Below the pieces are notes generated by a model. That model searched no databases. It was not told where the DNA came from and saw only the letters and a program-made list of their open reading frames with translations. Positions 1-8,521 of a DNA stretch of 30,675 bases are shown here, piece after piece. Both the position numbers and the translations under genes were made by a program. Source of the stretch: an uncultured Treponema sp. (GTDB lineage Bacteria; Spirochaetota; Spirochaetia; Treponematales; Treponemataceae). The stretch is from positions 1 to 30,675 of the forward strand of contig CAMVJE010000015.1 of assembly GCA_947167745.1 (NCBI GenBank), written 5' to 3'. The first letter of the stretch is position 1. Each line of letters opens with the position of its first letter.

Positions 1-783
1 GTTTACTGCTGTTGAGAGCATTGAGTCTGTGGTCTGGATTGCCTTTGAGTTGAACTCGTAGGCTCGCTGGGCCACAATCATCTGAACCATTTCGTTCACG
101 ACGCTTACATTCGACATTTCGACGAATTTGTGCTTGGTTACGCCGAAGCCCTCGAATCCAGGTCTGCCTGCAATTGCCTCGCCTGAAGCGTTCGTTACTT
201 TGTAAAGGTTGTCTCCCACTGCCTCAAGGCCTGCATTGTTTGGGAAGCGGTAAAGCTCAAGCTGGGCAACATCAACAGGATCGTCCTGACCGAAAATCTT
301 TACTGAAACCCGGCCCGTGTCGTCGATTGTAAGGGTGTGGATGTCATATCCTTCCGGCATGATTACCTCTGGCTGAACCCGCAAACCATTTGAGTTTACC
401 AGCTGGCCGTTCATGTCGATTTTGAATGAGCCGTCTCGTGTGTAGGCATAGCTTCCGTCATACTGCATGACGCGGAAGAATCCGTCACCGACGACAGCGA
501 CATCCGTATCAACGCCTGTGTTCTGGAGTGAGCCTTGTGTGAAAATGCGCTGTGTTGCCGCAACTTTTGTACCTGCACCCTGCTGGATTCCCACAGGCGT
601 TACGGTATCTTCTGTTGCAGGAGTTCCTGCCAGCTTCACGTTCTGATAGATAAGATCTTCGAACTCAACACGCTGCTGTTTGAATCCAGTTGTGTTTACA
701 TTCGAGAGGTTGTTTGAAATCGTGTCAAGATTCTGCTGCTGACCGTTCATACCTGTTGCTGCTGTCCAAAGGCTTCTTACCAT
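1..783 (-). CDS. flgG: Flagellar basal-body distal rod protein FlgG (partial at 3' end)
   Basis: Translating the minus strand from 783 gives 261 residues with no stop, so the C-terminus lies just outside the window. FlgG is usually about 264 residues, so almost all of it is here. The N-terminus starts MVRSLWTAATGMNGQQQNLD and runs into SNNLSNVNTTGFK, the rod/hook-family signature. The middle has VAVVGDGFFRV and YTRDGSF. The visible end, QRAYEFNSKAIQTTD, is the conserved FlgG C-terminal helix. FlgG builds the distal rod linking the basal body to the hook; in spirochetes this serves periplasmic flagella. I chose ATG 783 over ATG 795 because a GGAG lies about 8 bases before it. No flgF precedes it; the upstream neighbour is murC, so flgG probably has its own promoter (829-854). 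The assignment as FlgG rather than FlgF rests on the good match along the whole length. Confidence 0.95.
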   Translation of the reverse strand, partial: MVRSLWTAATGMNGQQQNLDTISNNLSNVNTTGFKQQRVEFEDLIYQNVKLAGTPATEDTVTPVGIQQGAGTKVAATQRIFTQGSLQNTGVDTDVAVVGDGFFRVMQYDGSYAYTRDGSFKIDMNGQLVNSNGLRVQPEVIMPEGYDIHTLTIDDTGRVSVKIFGQDDPVDVAQLELYRFPNNAGLEAVGDNLYKVTNASGEAIAGRPGFEGFGVTKHKFVEMSNVSVVNEMVQMIVAQRAYEFNSKAIQTTDSMLSTAVN

Positions 784-828
784 ATTTAACTCCATTTCAC
801 GCTTGTAGCGTTCATACTGATACTATGA

Positions 829-854
829 TTATCGGAATCTGGTATAGAAATTTA
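829..854 (-). promoter_or_regulatory. Sigma-28 (FliA/WhiG)-type flagellar promoter for flgG
   Basis: On the minus strand TAAA (851-854) is followed after 14 bases by TCCGATAA (829-836). The classical sigma-28 consensus is TAAA-N15-GCCGATAA, so this differs by one base of spacing and one base of the -10 box. Transcription would begin near 820, leaving a leader of roughly 40 bases before the flgG ATG at 783. Position, strand and gene function all fit. Confidence 0.7.
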
Positions 855-900
855 ACGGTGAATTTATCAAAATCAGCAAAATTCTTTTCAGTATTTGGAT

Positions 901-2370
901 TTAGGACAGCCGCTCAAGGAGTTTTGTTCCAACCTTCCAGTTGTCGCCTGCGCCCATGGTTACAAAAACATAACCGTCTGGATATTCTTTGCCACTTGGT
1001 TCTGAGATAGTTTTGTAAACTAAATCTGCGGCTTCGTCAAATTCTCCGGCGTAAGAGACATCTTTGTGGTATTTCTTTGAATGGGTTGCAAGAATTTCGC
1101 CTGTCACATTTGCTGCGCTTGCATCTTCACGGGCACTTCCGTAAATCTTGTTGATTATTACTTTGTCTGCACTGTCAAAGCATGATGCAAATTCTTCGAG
1201 AAGGGCTGCAGTTCTTGTATAAGTGTGACTCATAAAATCTACGATAATTTTATGGTTTTTATAAAATTCTTTCAGTCCTGCCAAAGTAGTTTTAATTGCG
1301 GTAGGATGATGGCCGTAATCATCAATAACGATTATATCCTGACCAAGTGGTGTTTTTTTTCGGCCGACAATTTCGCTTCTTCGTTTTCCGCCTGCAAATA
1401 AATTCAAACCTTTTTTCAGTTCATTTATGTATTCTTTTGGATTTTTTCCGTCGGTTTTTAAAAGCTCACAGGCAAGGGCGATGGAAGCACAGGCATTACG
1501 AACATTATGGTCTCCTGGAACGCAAATAGTGCATTCTCCGAGTAAATTGACCGTAAAGTAGTGAAAACCGCTTTCGACTTTTCCGAAAGTCAATTTGTAA
1601 TCACCTTCAGCATTTTCGCCGTATGGAATAGCCTGAATGTCACTTCGTCTTGATTTTGCAAGATTTACTGCCTCACAGGCACCTTTTTCGTCAGCGCAGT
1701 AAATAACCTGACCATCTTTTGGGAGTTTGCAGATATAATCCACAAATGCATCACGAATATCTTCGTAGGTTGGATAATAATCCTGATGATCACTTTCTAC
1801 GCTGGTAAGAATTATTTTTTTTGGCTCAAAGGCCATAAAATGACGCTGATATTCACAAGTTTCAGCAATAAAATACTGATGGCCTTTTGTCATCGTGCAG
1901 GAATTATCGAAACTCTTAATAATTGAGCCGGCGAGAACCTGAGAAGAAAGCGGAAGTTCCTTAAGAAGAGTGCCGCAAAGCCCTGTTGTAGTTGTTTTTC
2001 CATGTACTCCGCAGATTCCACATGAATATGAGGCATGACTTACGGCTCCTAAAGCTTCTGAATAGAGCATCATAGGAAGACCGCGTTTTTTTGCCTCGAT
2101 TAAATCTGGATTTTTGTCTGTAGAGTATGCACTTGAGTAAATTACATATTGAATTTTGTCAGTTATGTTCTCTGATGAGAATGGTGTGGCTTTTATACCC
2201 AGTTTTTCCAGAACTTCGTCTGTGTAGAAACGTTCGCTTACATCACTTCCTGTAATTACAGCTCCCCGCGCTGAGAGAATTTCAACAAGGGCAACCATTC
2301 CGGTCCCCTTGATGCCGACAAAATGAAAATGAACACCTGTAAATGAATCTGGTAATGATTTTTCTGACAT
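901..2370 (-). CDS. murC: UDP-N-acetylmuramate--L-alanine ligase MurC
   Basis: A 489-residue Mur ligase that adds L-alanine to UDP-MurNAc in the cytoplasm, the first amino-acid step of peptidoglycan precursor synthesis. The N-terminal Rossmann part has FVGIKGTGM (residues 17-25). The ATP loop is GVHGKTTTT (121-129). The central domain has GDHNVRNACASIAL, and the C-terminal domain has DDYGHHPTAI, typical of MurC and its relative Mpl. Length and motifs favour MurC; Mpl (murein tripeptide recycling) is the main alternative and is less likely in a spirochete. ATG 2370 is preceded by AGGTG that overlaps the last codons of the chemoreceptor gene, only 7 bases upstream, so the two genes are probably co-transcribed and murC translation may depend on upstream reading. 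No convincing terminator is seen between its stop at 901 and flgG. Confidence 0.9.
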   Translation of the reverse strand: MSEKSLPDSFTGVHFHFVGIKGTGMVALVEILSARGAVITGSDVSERFYTDEVLEKLGIKATPFSSENITDKIQYVIYSSAYSTDKNPDLIEAKKRGLPMMLYSEALGAVSHASYSCGICGVHGKTTTTGLCGTLLKELPLSSQVLAGSIIKSFDNSCTMTKGHQYFIAETCEYQRHFMAFEPKKIILTSVESDHQDYYPTYEDIRDAFVDYICKLPKDGQVIYCADEKGACEAVNLAKSRRSDIQAIPYGENAEGDYKLTFGKVESGFHYFTVNLLGECTICVPGDHNVRNACASIALACELLKTDGKNPKEYINELKKGLNLFAGGKRRSEIVGRKKTPLGQDIIVIDDYGHHPTAIKTTLAGLKEFYKNHKIIVDFMSHTYTRTAALLEEFASCFDSADKVIINKIYGSAREDASAANVTGEILATHSKKYHKDVSYAGEFDEAADLVYKTISEPSGKEYPDGYVFVTMGAGDNWKVGTKLLERLS

Positions 2371-2377
2371 TTTTATA

Positions 2378-4456
2378 TTACACCTGGAAGTTGTCGATCT
2401 GATTTCCGATTGTTTGGATTGATGACTTCATCTTTTCGGAAATATTATCAAGAGCGCTTCCTGTTTCCCTGATTTTAATTGCGCTTCCGCTCATTAGATT
2501 TACGCTTTCCTTCATGACATTTGTAGCATCTTTTAAGCGACGAACTTCATCGAGAATTTGCTTGTTTCCTTCGCTCATTTCTACGCTTGCTGTTCTGACT
2601 TCGGAAGTGCTGTCGCTCATGTTTCGGAGTGCACCAACAATCTGTTTGCTGCCTTCCTGCTGCTCTTCCATTGCACTTTTAATCTGGCGGACCAGCTGGT
2701 CAGTTTCTTTTATGCCTTCAGATACAGATGTGAATGTCGCACTTGTTTCTTCGGAAGCAGAGACAACTGACTCGATGGAAGTTTTTATTTTGTTGAGCTG
2801 ATCACCGATTGTTTTTGACTGAATTGCTGATGTTTCTGAGAGTTTTCTGATTTCGTCTGCGACAACAGAGAAGCCTTTTCCTGCTTCACCTGCATGAGCC
2901 GCCTCAATAGCAGCATTCATAGCCAGAAGATTTGTCTGTTCTGCAATTGTTGCGATTGCTGAGTTCGCTTCCTGAAGCATTACTGACTGGCGTTCAATTT
3001 CAATGATTCTTTCACTCATTTCCTGCTGCTTTTCGTTTCCAGTTTTTGCTCTGTCTTCAAGTGTTTCGAAAGAAGTTGCCATTTTTGCGACAGACTGATT
3101 TACGCTGGAAATGTTTCCAATCATCTCTTCGACCGCAGAAGAGGCTTCTGTTACACCGCGTGATTGCGTTTCAATCATTCTTTCTAGAGACTCGATATTT
3201 GATGCAATTTCGTTTACGGCACCGGCTGTTTCGTCTACGCTAGCAGACTGATTTCCAATCTGGTTTTGAACGCTATCAATATTTGAGAGAATGTCAGCGA
3301 CGGAAAGAGTGTTTTCCTGGATACTTTCTTGTAATTCTGTGCCCGCATCTGAAAGTTCTGTGCGGGAATTTTTGACATCCTTCATTATAGTCTGAAGTTT
3401 TGCAACGAAAGTATTGAATGCGTTTGTTACGGAACCAATGTCATCTTTTGTTTGAACTTTAATACGCTGTGAGAGATCTGCATTTCCGGATGCAATTCCG
3501 TTGAGATTTTTATCAAGGAGACGCAGAGGGCGGAGCATTCTGAATACGGATATAGATGCAGTTCCAACAAGAATTATTGCAATGCCAAGGGCAAAAAGGA
3601 ACATTATGAAAGTGAGGCGGCTTGCTGTTTCAAAAACCTGAGAAGCCGGAAGACACATTGCCATACTCCATGGAGTTCCGCTTACAGGTTGGTAAACCAT
3701 TAGTTCTGCGCCAGTTGGTGCATAAACCCAGCCTGTTCCGCTTTCTCCGGCAATCATTGCTTTTGCAATCTCCGGAAGACCTTTATAGTCCGGATTGATT
3801 CTAGTGAAATTTTCTTTCATGACGATGTCATGGTTTGGAAAAGCCATGATAATTCCATCGCCGGTAAGAAGAATTGCATATCCCTTTTCGCCAATTTTAA
3901 TTGCATCGACTGCTTCGGCAAGGCGGGCGTGAGAAACTGAGCCTGCAAAAAATCCGATTGTTTTTTTGTTGATACTTACTGATTTGCATACATAGTATAC
4001 TGCATCATCGTTGCTTGTGCCGATTGAGTTACTGATATATTGAGATTTTCCGCTATTCTTCATGAACTGATAGTATTCCGTTCCCGATACATCAAGCGTT
4101 GCTCCCTCATCTGTGTAAGCTAGTCCTGTGTCGTAATCGCAGAACATAATTGATGTGAAATCTGAACTTCGGACCTTGCGATGATCGACAAGCCATTCAA
4201 CAAGTTCTTCTTTAGTTGCATTTTGTCGAACCGGGTCCGACATCGTGTACATCCGAAGTTGTTGCATGAATTTTGAATTTCTGTAACTAAGTCCCTGTGC
4301 ATGAGCTTGAATGAGTTCTGTTGTTGATGTAATGAATGTTTTTTCAACCCCCTTACGAACTGCGAATATAGTTGACACAGCCAAAATTGATATGAGGACG
4401 ACAATCTCAACTCCGAGTTTTAAACCAAAAATTAAAGATAAATTTTTCTTTTTCAT
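2378..4456 (-). CDS. Methyl-accepting chemotaxis protein with periplasmic Cache sensor
   Basis: A transmembrane chemoreceptor of 692 residues. One membrane segment lies near residues 8-33, then a periplasmic region of about 240 residues with double-Cache features (YYQFMKNSGKS, GKSVSINKKTIGFFAGS-like stretch, GDGIIMAFPNHD), then a second membrane segment around 282-305, a HAMP domain, and a long coiled-coil signalling domain. The CheA/CheW-binding hairpin tip is near residues 500-540 (EQTNLLAMNAAIEAAHAGE, then GKGFSVVADEIRKLSETS). The C-terminus ends IDNFQV, with no CheR-tethering pentapeptide. An earlier ATG at 4483 exists, but ATG 4456 has GAGGTG at ideal spacing and avoids a charged pre-extension. 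The ligand cannot be read from sequence; dCache domains often bind amino acids or other small molecules. It is followed 7 bases later by murC. Confidence 0.93.
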   Translation of the reverse strand: MKKKNLSLIFGLKLGVEIVVLISILAVSTIFAVRKGVEKTFITSTTELIQAHAQGLSYRNSKFMQQLRMYTMSDPVRQNATKEELVEWLVDHRKVRSSDFTSIMFCDYDTGLAYTDEGATLDVSGTEYYQFMKNSGKSQYISNSIGTSNDDAVYYVCKSVSINKKTIGFFAGSVSHARLAEAVDAIKIGEKGYAILLTGDGIIMAFPNHDIVMKENFTRINPDYKGLPEIAKAMIAGESGTGWVYAPTGAELMVYQPVSGTPWSMAMCLPASQVFETASRLTFIMFLFALGIAIILVGTASISVFRMLRPLRLLDKNLNGIASGNADLSQRIKVQTKDDIGSVTNAFNTFVAKLQTIMKDVKNSRTELSDAGTELQESIQENTLSVADILSNIDSVQNQIGNQSASVDETAGAVNEIASNIESLERMIETQSRGVTEASSAVEEMIGNISSVNQSVAKMATSFETLEDRAKTGNEKQQEMSERIIEIERQSVMLQEANSAIATIAEQTNLLAMNAAIEAAHAGEAGKGFSVVADEIRKLSETSAIQSKTIGDQLNKIKTSIESVVSASEETSATFTSVSEGIKETDQLVRQIKSAMEEQQEGSKQIVGALRNMSDSTSEVRTASVEMSEGNKQILDEVRRLKDATNVMKESVNLMSGSAIKIRETGSALDNISEKMKSSIQTIGNQIDNFQV

Positions 4457-4473
4457 TGCACACCTCGATAAAT

Positions 4474-4501
4474 ATTTTACCATAATTATTGAAAATGTAA
4501 A
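4474..4501 (-). promoter_or_regulatory. Sigma-70-type promoter for chemoreceptor-murC
   Basis: On the minus strand TTTACA (4496-4501) is separated by 16 bases from TAAAAT (4474-4479), just upstream of the GAGGTG and ATG 4456. It is divergent from the promoter at 4532-4559. Confidence 0.5.
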
Positions 4502-4531
4502 ACTTAAAAAATAAGAATTGAAAAATATAAA

Positions 4532-4559
4532 TTGAAATCATTTAGAATTGCGTTATAAT
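4532..4559 (+). promoter_or_regulatory. Sigma-70-type promoter for the outer-membrane protein gene
   Basis: TTGAAA (4532-4537), 16-base spacer, perfect TATAAT (4554-4559). An AGGAG (4571-4575) precedes ATG 4585, giving a short leader of about 20 bases. Confidence 0.7.
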
Positions 4560-4584
4560 AGACACACTAAAGGAGACTATTTGC

Positions 4585-5568
4585 ATGAAAATTATCAAAA
4601 AAATTGCTCTCTCCACTGTGCTTATCTGTGGAGGCCTATCACTTATGTTTGCTGAATCTGCAAGTGATTATGCAAACAGCTATAAAAATAATGCCGAAAG
4701 CTACATTTCTACATTCAATTCAGGACTGAATGATTTTGCCTCTGAACTGGGGTTTTCTGTTCCTCAGGCGGCTGTTCAGCAGAATGTTTATGCAGAGGCA
4801 TTTATTGGTAAGTTATTTCCTTCCGTTCCTCCTCACTTTGCAGTTGGTATCAATGCCGGAATGACACATCTCAATACATCTGCTCTTGCACGGACTGCCG
4901 ACAAACTTGGTATCACTGGTGTAAAAGATGATTTCTTCTTTCCTGTTTTGAATGCGGATGTCCGAGTTGGTGGTGTTTTACTACCATTTGATGTAGGTCT
5001 GTCATTTATGACTCTTGATGTAAGCAAATTTATCAAAATGGATGCTGATATCACTGCTGAGTTTTTTACTCTTGCGGCCGATGTCCGCTATGCCCTTATT
5101 GAAGACGGCCTTGTTAAGCCAGGCTTGTCTTTAGGCCTCGGTTACTCTTTGAATAAGGGTAAACTTGGAGCCAAAAATGATAATGCTGAGGCAAATGTAG
5201 ATTACAATGTGCATACTCTCTATGCTCAGGTTCAGCTTTCAAAGACTTTGAATATTCCTGTTGTAAGAATCGGCTTTACTCCATTTATTGGTTTGAGGGG
5301 CCTTATCTCAAATTATTCAAATGACTGGTCATGGAAATTTACGGGCGACTATGCAAGTCAAATTGCTGCTATATCAGGATTAAAAACAGCCGGCAGCGGA
5401 ACTTCTTCTTCTGACGGATTCGGCGGATTCCAACCGCAGATTTATGGTGGTCTTGGATTTAACTTCGTATTCGTCCAGCTTACACTCAGTGCATGTGCTG
5501 ATCTTCGCCACATAGGCGGAGATTCAAAACTCTGGAGCGGAGTAATGAGCATTCGCTTCAAGATGTAG
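4585..5568 (+). CDS. Predicted outer-membrane beta-barrel protein, treponeme type
   Basis: A 327-residue exported protein of unknown function. Residues 1-23 form a signal peptide (lysines, hydrophobic core, cleavage after LMFA). There is no lipobox cysteine. The mature protein opens with a polar, helical-looking segment (about 24-60), then shows alternating glycine- and aromatic-rich strands: VGINAGMTHL, DVRVGGVLLPFDVGLSF, LSLGLGYSLNKG, IYGGLGFNFVFVQLTLSA. It ends VMSIRFKM, a terminal strand typical of outer-membrane barrels apart from ending in Met rather than Phe. It stands alone, with its own strong promoter upstream and a terminator at 5605-5643. I recognise no named family with certainty; a porin-like or adhesin-like role would be a guess. 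Confidence 0.7.
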   Translation: MKIIKKIALSTVLICGGLSLMFAESASDYANSYKNNAESYISTFNSGLNDFASELGFSVPQAAVQQNVYAEAFIGKLFPSVPPHFAVGINAGMTHLNTSALARTADKLGITGVKDDFFFPVLNADVRVGGVLLPFDVGLSFMTLDVSKFIKMDADITAEFFTLAADVRYALIEDGLVKPGLSLGLGYSLNKGKLGAKNDNAEANVDYNVHTLYAQVQLSKTLNIPVVRIGFTPFIGLRGLISNYSNDWSWKFTGDYASQIAAISGLKTAGSGTSSSDGFGGFQPQIYGGLGFNFVFVQLTLSACADLRHIGGDSKLWSGVMSIRFKM

Positions 5569-5574
5569 TTTTAA

Positions 5575-5603
5575 TTGTATATTCTCTAAAACTGTGTCAT
5601 AAT
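5575..5603 (+). promoter_or_regulatory. Possible promoter for the murG operon
   Basis: TTGTAT (5575-5580), 17-base spacer, CATAAT (5598-5603). The predicted start near 5610 falls inside the ascending arm of the terminator at 5605-5643, so a transcript starting here could not form that hairpin. Both hexamers are imperfect. Confidence 0.45.
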
Positions 5604-5604
5604 G

Positions 5605-5643
5605 AGCCATGTTGGAATTTTAGATTCTGACATGGCTTTTTTT
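5605..5643 (+). terminator. Rho-independent terminator after the outer-membrane protein gene
   Basis: A perfect 8-bp inverted repeat, AGCCATGT (5605-5612) and ACATGGCT (5630-5637), with a 17-base loop, is followed by a T run ending at 5643. It lies 37 bases after the stop codon at 5568 and only 13 bases before murG. Confidence 0.75.
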
Positions 5644-5655
5644 ATAGGGAATAAA

Positions 5656-6801
5656 ATGAAAAAATCAGAAAATACATTCGTTTTTGCCGGCGGAGGAACT
5701 GGCGGTCACATTTACCCGGGGCTCGCCGTTGCTGATGAACTTCGCGCCCTTGCCTCAAGGCAGAATAAACAGATAAAAATCATCTGGCTTGGAAATTCCA
5801 GCGGTATGGATAAAGACCTGGTCGAAAAATCCTGCTCAATCGATACGTTTATAGGAATTCCCAGCGGAAAGCTTCGCCGCAACTTTTCCCTCAAGAATTT
5901 TACCGATCTTTTTAAGATTTTCGCAGGGTTTGTAAAATCATTTTTCGTTCTTGCAAAAATCAGGCCTGCAGTACTTTTCTCAAAAGGCGGATTTGTAAGC
6001 GTTCCTCCCTGTATGGCAGCTGCTCTTTTAAAAATCCAGGTTTTTACACATGAGTGTGACTTTACGCCGGGCTTAGCTACCAGATTAAATTCTAAATTTG
6101 CCACAAAAATTCTTCTTACATATGAAGAAACTAAAAAATATCTCGGTGAGGCAAAGGCAAAAAGGGCTCTTGTAACTGGGAATCCTGTTCGTCCGGCCTT
6201 TTATTCGACAAATCCAGAAAATGGCAGAAAATTCCTCTTTGAAGGGCGTGCAGATTATAATCCTCAAAAGCCAGTTCTTCTTGTTCTTGGAGGAAGTCTG
6301 GGGGCGCATCAGATAAATTGCCTCGTTTCCGAAAATCTTGACTGGCTTACAACTCGTTTTAATGTGGTACATCAGTGTGGTGCTAGAGATGCAGATTCAA
6401 TGCCCGAAAATCATGATGGATATTTTCTTCATCCTTTCATTTACAAAGAGATGTGTGATGTCATTTCATGCGCAGATATAATCTTAAGCCGGGCAGGAGC
6501 CAACTCTATCTGGGAAGCTTCTGTTCTTGGAAAACCTATGGTCTTGATTCCTTTATGCGGAAGCGGAACAAGAGGTGATCAGGTTGATAATGCGAAATTC
6601 TTTGAGGAGAAGGGGGCTGCTATCCTTCTTTTGGGGCAGAATGCTGACTCTGATCATTTAAAAAGTGCCCTGGAGACAATGAGTGATTCTGCATTTCTCG
6701 CGAAGGCAAGCATTGCCTCAAAGTCACTTTCGGAAGGTAAAAGACCTGCACAGAAAATTGCCGAAATCGTCTGGGAACATGCTTCAGGAGATGAAAAATG
6801 A
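5656..6801 (+). CDS. murG: UDP-GlcNAc:lipid I N-acetylglucosaminyltransferase MurG
   Basis: A 381-residue GT-B glycosyltransferase. It transfers GlcNAc to undecaprenyl-pyrophosphoryl-MurNAc-pentapeptide (lipid I) at the inner face of the membrane, making lipid II. The N-terminal glycine loop is FAGGGTGGHIYPGLAVADEL. A second motif, FSKGGFVSVPPC, follows; the C-terminal half has LLVLGGSLGAHQIN and the UDP-GlcNAc site LSRAGANSIWEASVLGKP. An ATG at 5602 extends the frame, but it lies inside a terminator hairpin; ATG 5656 has an AGGGA upstream and puts the glycine loop at the usual distance from the start. It heads a five-gene run in which cvpA starts inside its stop codon (ATGA). Confidence 0.95.
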   Translation: MKKSENTFVFAGGGTGGHIYPGLAVADELRALASRQNKQIKIIWLGNSSGMDKDLVEKSCSIDTFIGIPSGKLRRNFSLKNFTDLFKIFAGFVKSFFVLAKIRPAVLFSKGGFVSVPPCMAAALLKIQVFTHECDFTPGLATRLNSKFATKILLTYEETKKYLGEAKAKRALVTGNPVRPAFYSTNPENGRKFLFEGRADYNPQKPVLLVLGGSLGAHQINCLVSENLDWLTTRFNVVHQCGARDADSMPENHDGYFLHPFIYKEMCDVISCADIILSRAGANSIWEASVLGKPMVLIPLCGSGTRGDQVDNAKFFEEKGAAILLLGQNADSDHLKSALETMSDSAFLAKASIASKSLSEGKRPAQKIAEIVWEHASGDEK

Positions 6802-7280
6802 CATTCACTTTTATCGATATTGTTTTTTTGATTATAATTGCCGCATTTGCTTTCGTTGCAATGATTCATGGTCTGATAAAAGAACTCTTTGGAAAACTCG
6901 CCGTGATTGCAGGCGTGGTAGCAGGATTTTACTTTTGCGGTATGCTGGCTCCGCACATCGAAAAAATCATTAAAATTCCAGCTGTGGATATAGTTCTTGC
7001 CTTTATCCTCATTTTTATAACAGCCTTCCTCATCGTTAAAATAATTCAGATTATTGTGGGCGCGATTTTCTCCGGCGAAATCATGAAGAGCCTTGACCGT
7101 GTTTTGGGCTTAGCTTTCGGGGCTCTTGAAGGACTTTTAATCGTTTCATGTATCCTTATCTTGATGAAGGCTCAGATATGGTTTGATTTTGACTCACTTC
7201 TGTCTTCAAGTACGGTGGCAAAGATTCTTCTTCCTTATCTTGAAAGCCCTATCTCATATATCCGGGGGATGCTTGTCTGA
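6798..7280 (+). CDS. CvpA family membrane protein
   Basis: A 160-residue integral membrane protein with about four hydrophobic helices (near residues 4-25, 28-47, 57-82 and 101-122). The opening DIVFLIIIAAFAFVAMIHGL, then a short K-E-L-F-G-K-L segment and a glycine-rich second helix, matches the CvpA (colicin V production) family. The family is linked to envelope stress tolerance and cell-surface functions in several bacteria, but its biochemical role is not settled. The start overlaps the murG stop by four bases, with AGGAG (6786-6790) in the murG coding end. The next gene starts at the last base of this stop codon (TGATG), so translational coupling along the operon is likely. Confidence 0.85.
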   Translation: MTFTFIDIVFLIIIAAFAFVAMIHGLIKELFGKLAVIAGVVAGFYFCGMLAPHIEKIIKIPAVDIVLAFILIFITAFLIVKIIQIIVGAIFSGEIMKSLDRVLGLAFGALEGLLIVSCILILMKAQIWFDFDSLLSSSTVAKILLPYLESPISYIRGMLV

Positions 7281-8521
7281 TGTTCGATAATCTTTTATAT
7301 CAAAACGCATCTTCTCTTTTGCGGGGGGATATCATTAATAATCGTCTTCCAGGTGCAATTCTTTTGAGTGGCCCCGCTTCTTCAGGAAAACTCACCTGTG
7401 CCCTTGAAATTGCTCGGATTCTTTCTTGCACAGGCCAGAATAAATATAATCAGCGGGGGCACTGGCTTTGTGATTGTCCTTCCTGCAAAAAAAACAAGGA
7501 ACTTTCAAATACAAATGTTCTTCTTGCGGGACCTCGCGACTGCACCCTTGAGATTCTTGCGGCAAAAAGGGCTTTTTTACAGGCTTCTTTCGATAATTCA
7601 AGTTTTCTGATGGCTGTTCGCTATCTTTTTATCCGCTCAGTACGCAAACTTACTATGCGTTTTTCTCAGGTTCTCTGGGAGGGAGATGACAAACTTTCCA
7701 AACTTGCTCCAGTTCTTGCTGCAATTGATGAACAAATGGAAAAACTTAATCCAGAAAAGCCTTTACCAGATTCTGACAAACTTGAAAAAATCTGCGAGGA
7801 TATCGTCAAAAACTGTGAAAAATTGACTTCCGCTTTTATGTATGATTCTCTTCCTGTTAATCAGATTCGGCGGGCTTCTGTCTGGGCTCACATGAAAAGC
7901 GTCTCTGGCAAAAAAATATTCATTATAGAAAATGCAGAGAGAATGCAGGAGAGCGTGCGTAATGCCCTTTTGAAAATTCTCGAAGAGCCGCCTGAGGACA
8001 TGGTTTTTATCCTAACTACATCCAACCGTGGTGCTGTTATGCCTACGATTCTTTCCAGAGTCAGAACTTATAATTTTACGGAGCGCAGTGTAAGCCAGCA
8101 AAAAGAAGTTGTTCAACGTGTTTTTCATGCTAGTGGAGAAGAAGTAAATCTTCTTATTAATGATTACCTGCAACTGTTTCTTCCTGTAAAACCATCTGAA
8201 ATTAAAAGGTCTGCTGTTTCATATTTTAATTACCTTATGGCAGGGCAGATTCCCCTTGCAGATTCAATCGTAAAAGAGTGCGCTTCATTTGATCCGCGGT
8301 TTTTACTCAAGATTTTCCTTGTCGGAATCATGGAAGAAGCAAAAAAATGTGAACTTACTCCTCAAAGAGTCGAAATTTGTGCGAAAATTACCGAATTCTG
8401 CCGTGAATGTTATAATTCAGTCACTGTATTTAATATTTCTCCGACCGCTGCAATTGAAAGGCTTACCCGTGATTTATCTGGTGTAAAAAGGGCTTGGGCT
8501 GAGTCAGGGGGTGCACAATGA
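7280..8521 (+). CDS. holB: DNA polymerase III delta prime-like clamp-loader subunit
   Basis: A 413-residue AAA+ clamp-loader protein, longer than Escherichia coli HolB (334). It shows an N-terminal P-loop-like GPASSGKLT (residues 31-39), in which the usual Thr/Ser after GK is Leu. A cysteine cluster, LCDCPSCKK (plus an earlier Cys in ILSC), probably binds zinc. Then come VNQIRRASVW, KIFIIENAERM, ALLKILEEPPEDMVFILTT and TILSRVRTYNF, the clamp-loader arginine-finger region. The altered P-loop suggests it does not hydrolyse ATP, as expected for delta prime rather than gamma/tau. Residues 80-185, between the zinc cluster and the Walker-B-like part, are an enlarged charged insert. The gene overlaps cvpA by one base and the kinase gene by four, in the middle of the murG-to-atoC operon. 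The family assignment is firm; the symbol holB is by homology. Confidence 0.85.
   Translation: MFDNLLYQNASSLLRGDIINNRLPGAILLSGPASSGKLTCALEIARILSCTGQNKYNQRGHWLCDCPSCKKNKELSNTNVLLAGPRDCTLEILAAKRAFLQASFDNSSFLMAVRYLFIRSVRKLTMRFSQVLWEGDDKLSKLAPVLAAIDEQMEKLNPEKPLPDSDKLEKICEDIVKNCEKLTSAFMYDSLPVNQIRRASVWAHMKSVSGKKIFIIENAERMQESVRNALLKILEEPPEDMVFILTTSNRGAVMPTILSRVRTYNFTERSVSQQKEVVQRVFHASGEEVNLLINDYLQLFLPVKPSEIKRSAVSYFNYLMAGQIPLADSIVKECASFDPRFLLKIFLVGIMEEAKKCELTPQRVEICAKITEFCRECYNSVTVFNISPTAAIERLTRDLSGVKRAWAESGGAQ

Noticed and set aside
5602..5655. Earlier ATG that would extend MurG by 18 residues
   Set aside because: It lies in a terminator hairpin, has no ribosome site, and the extra residues precede the normal MurG N-terminus.
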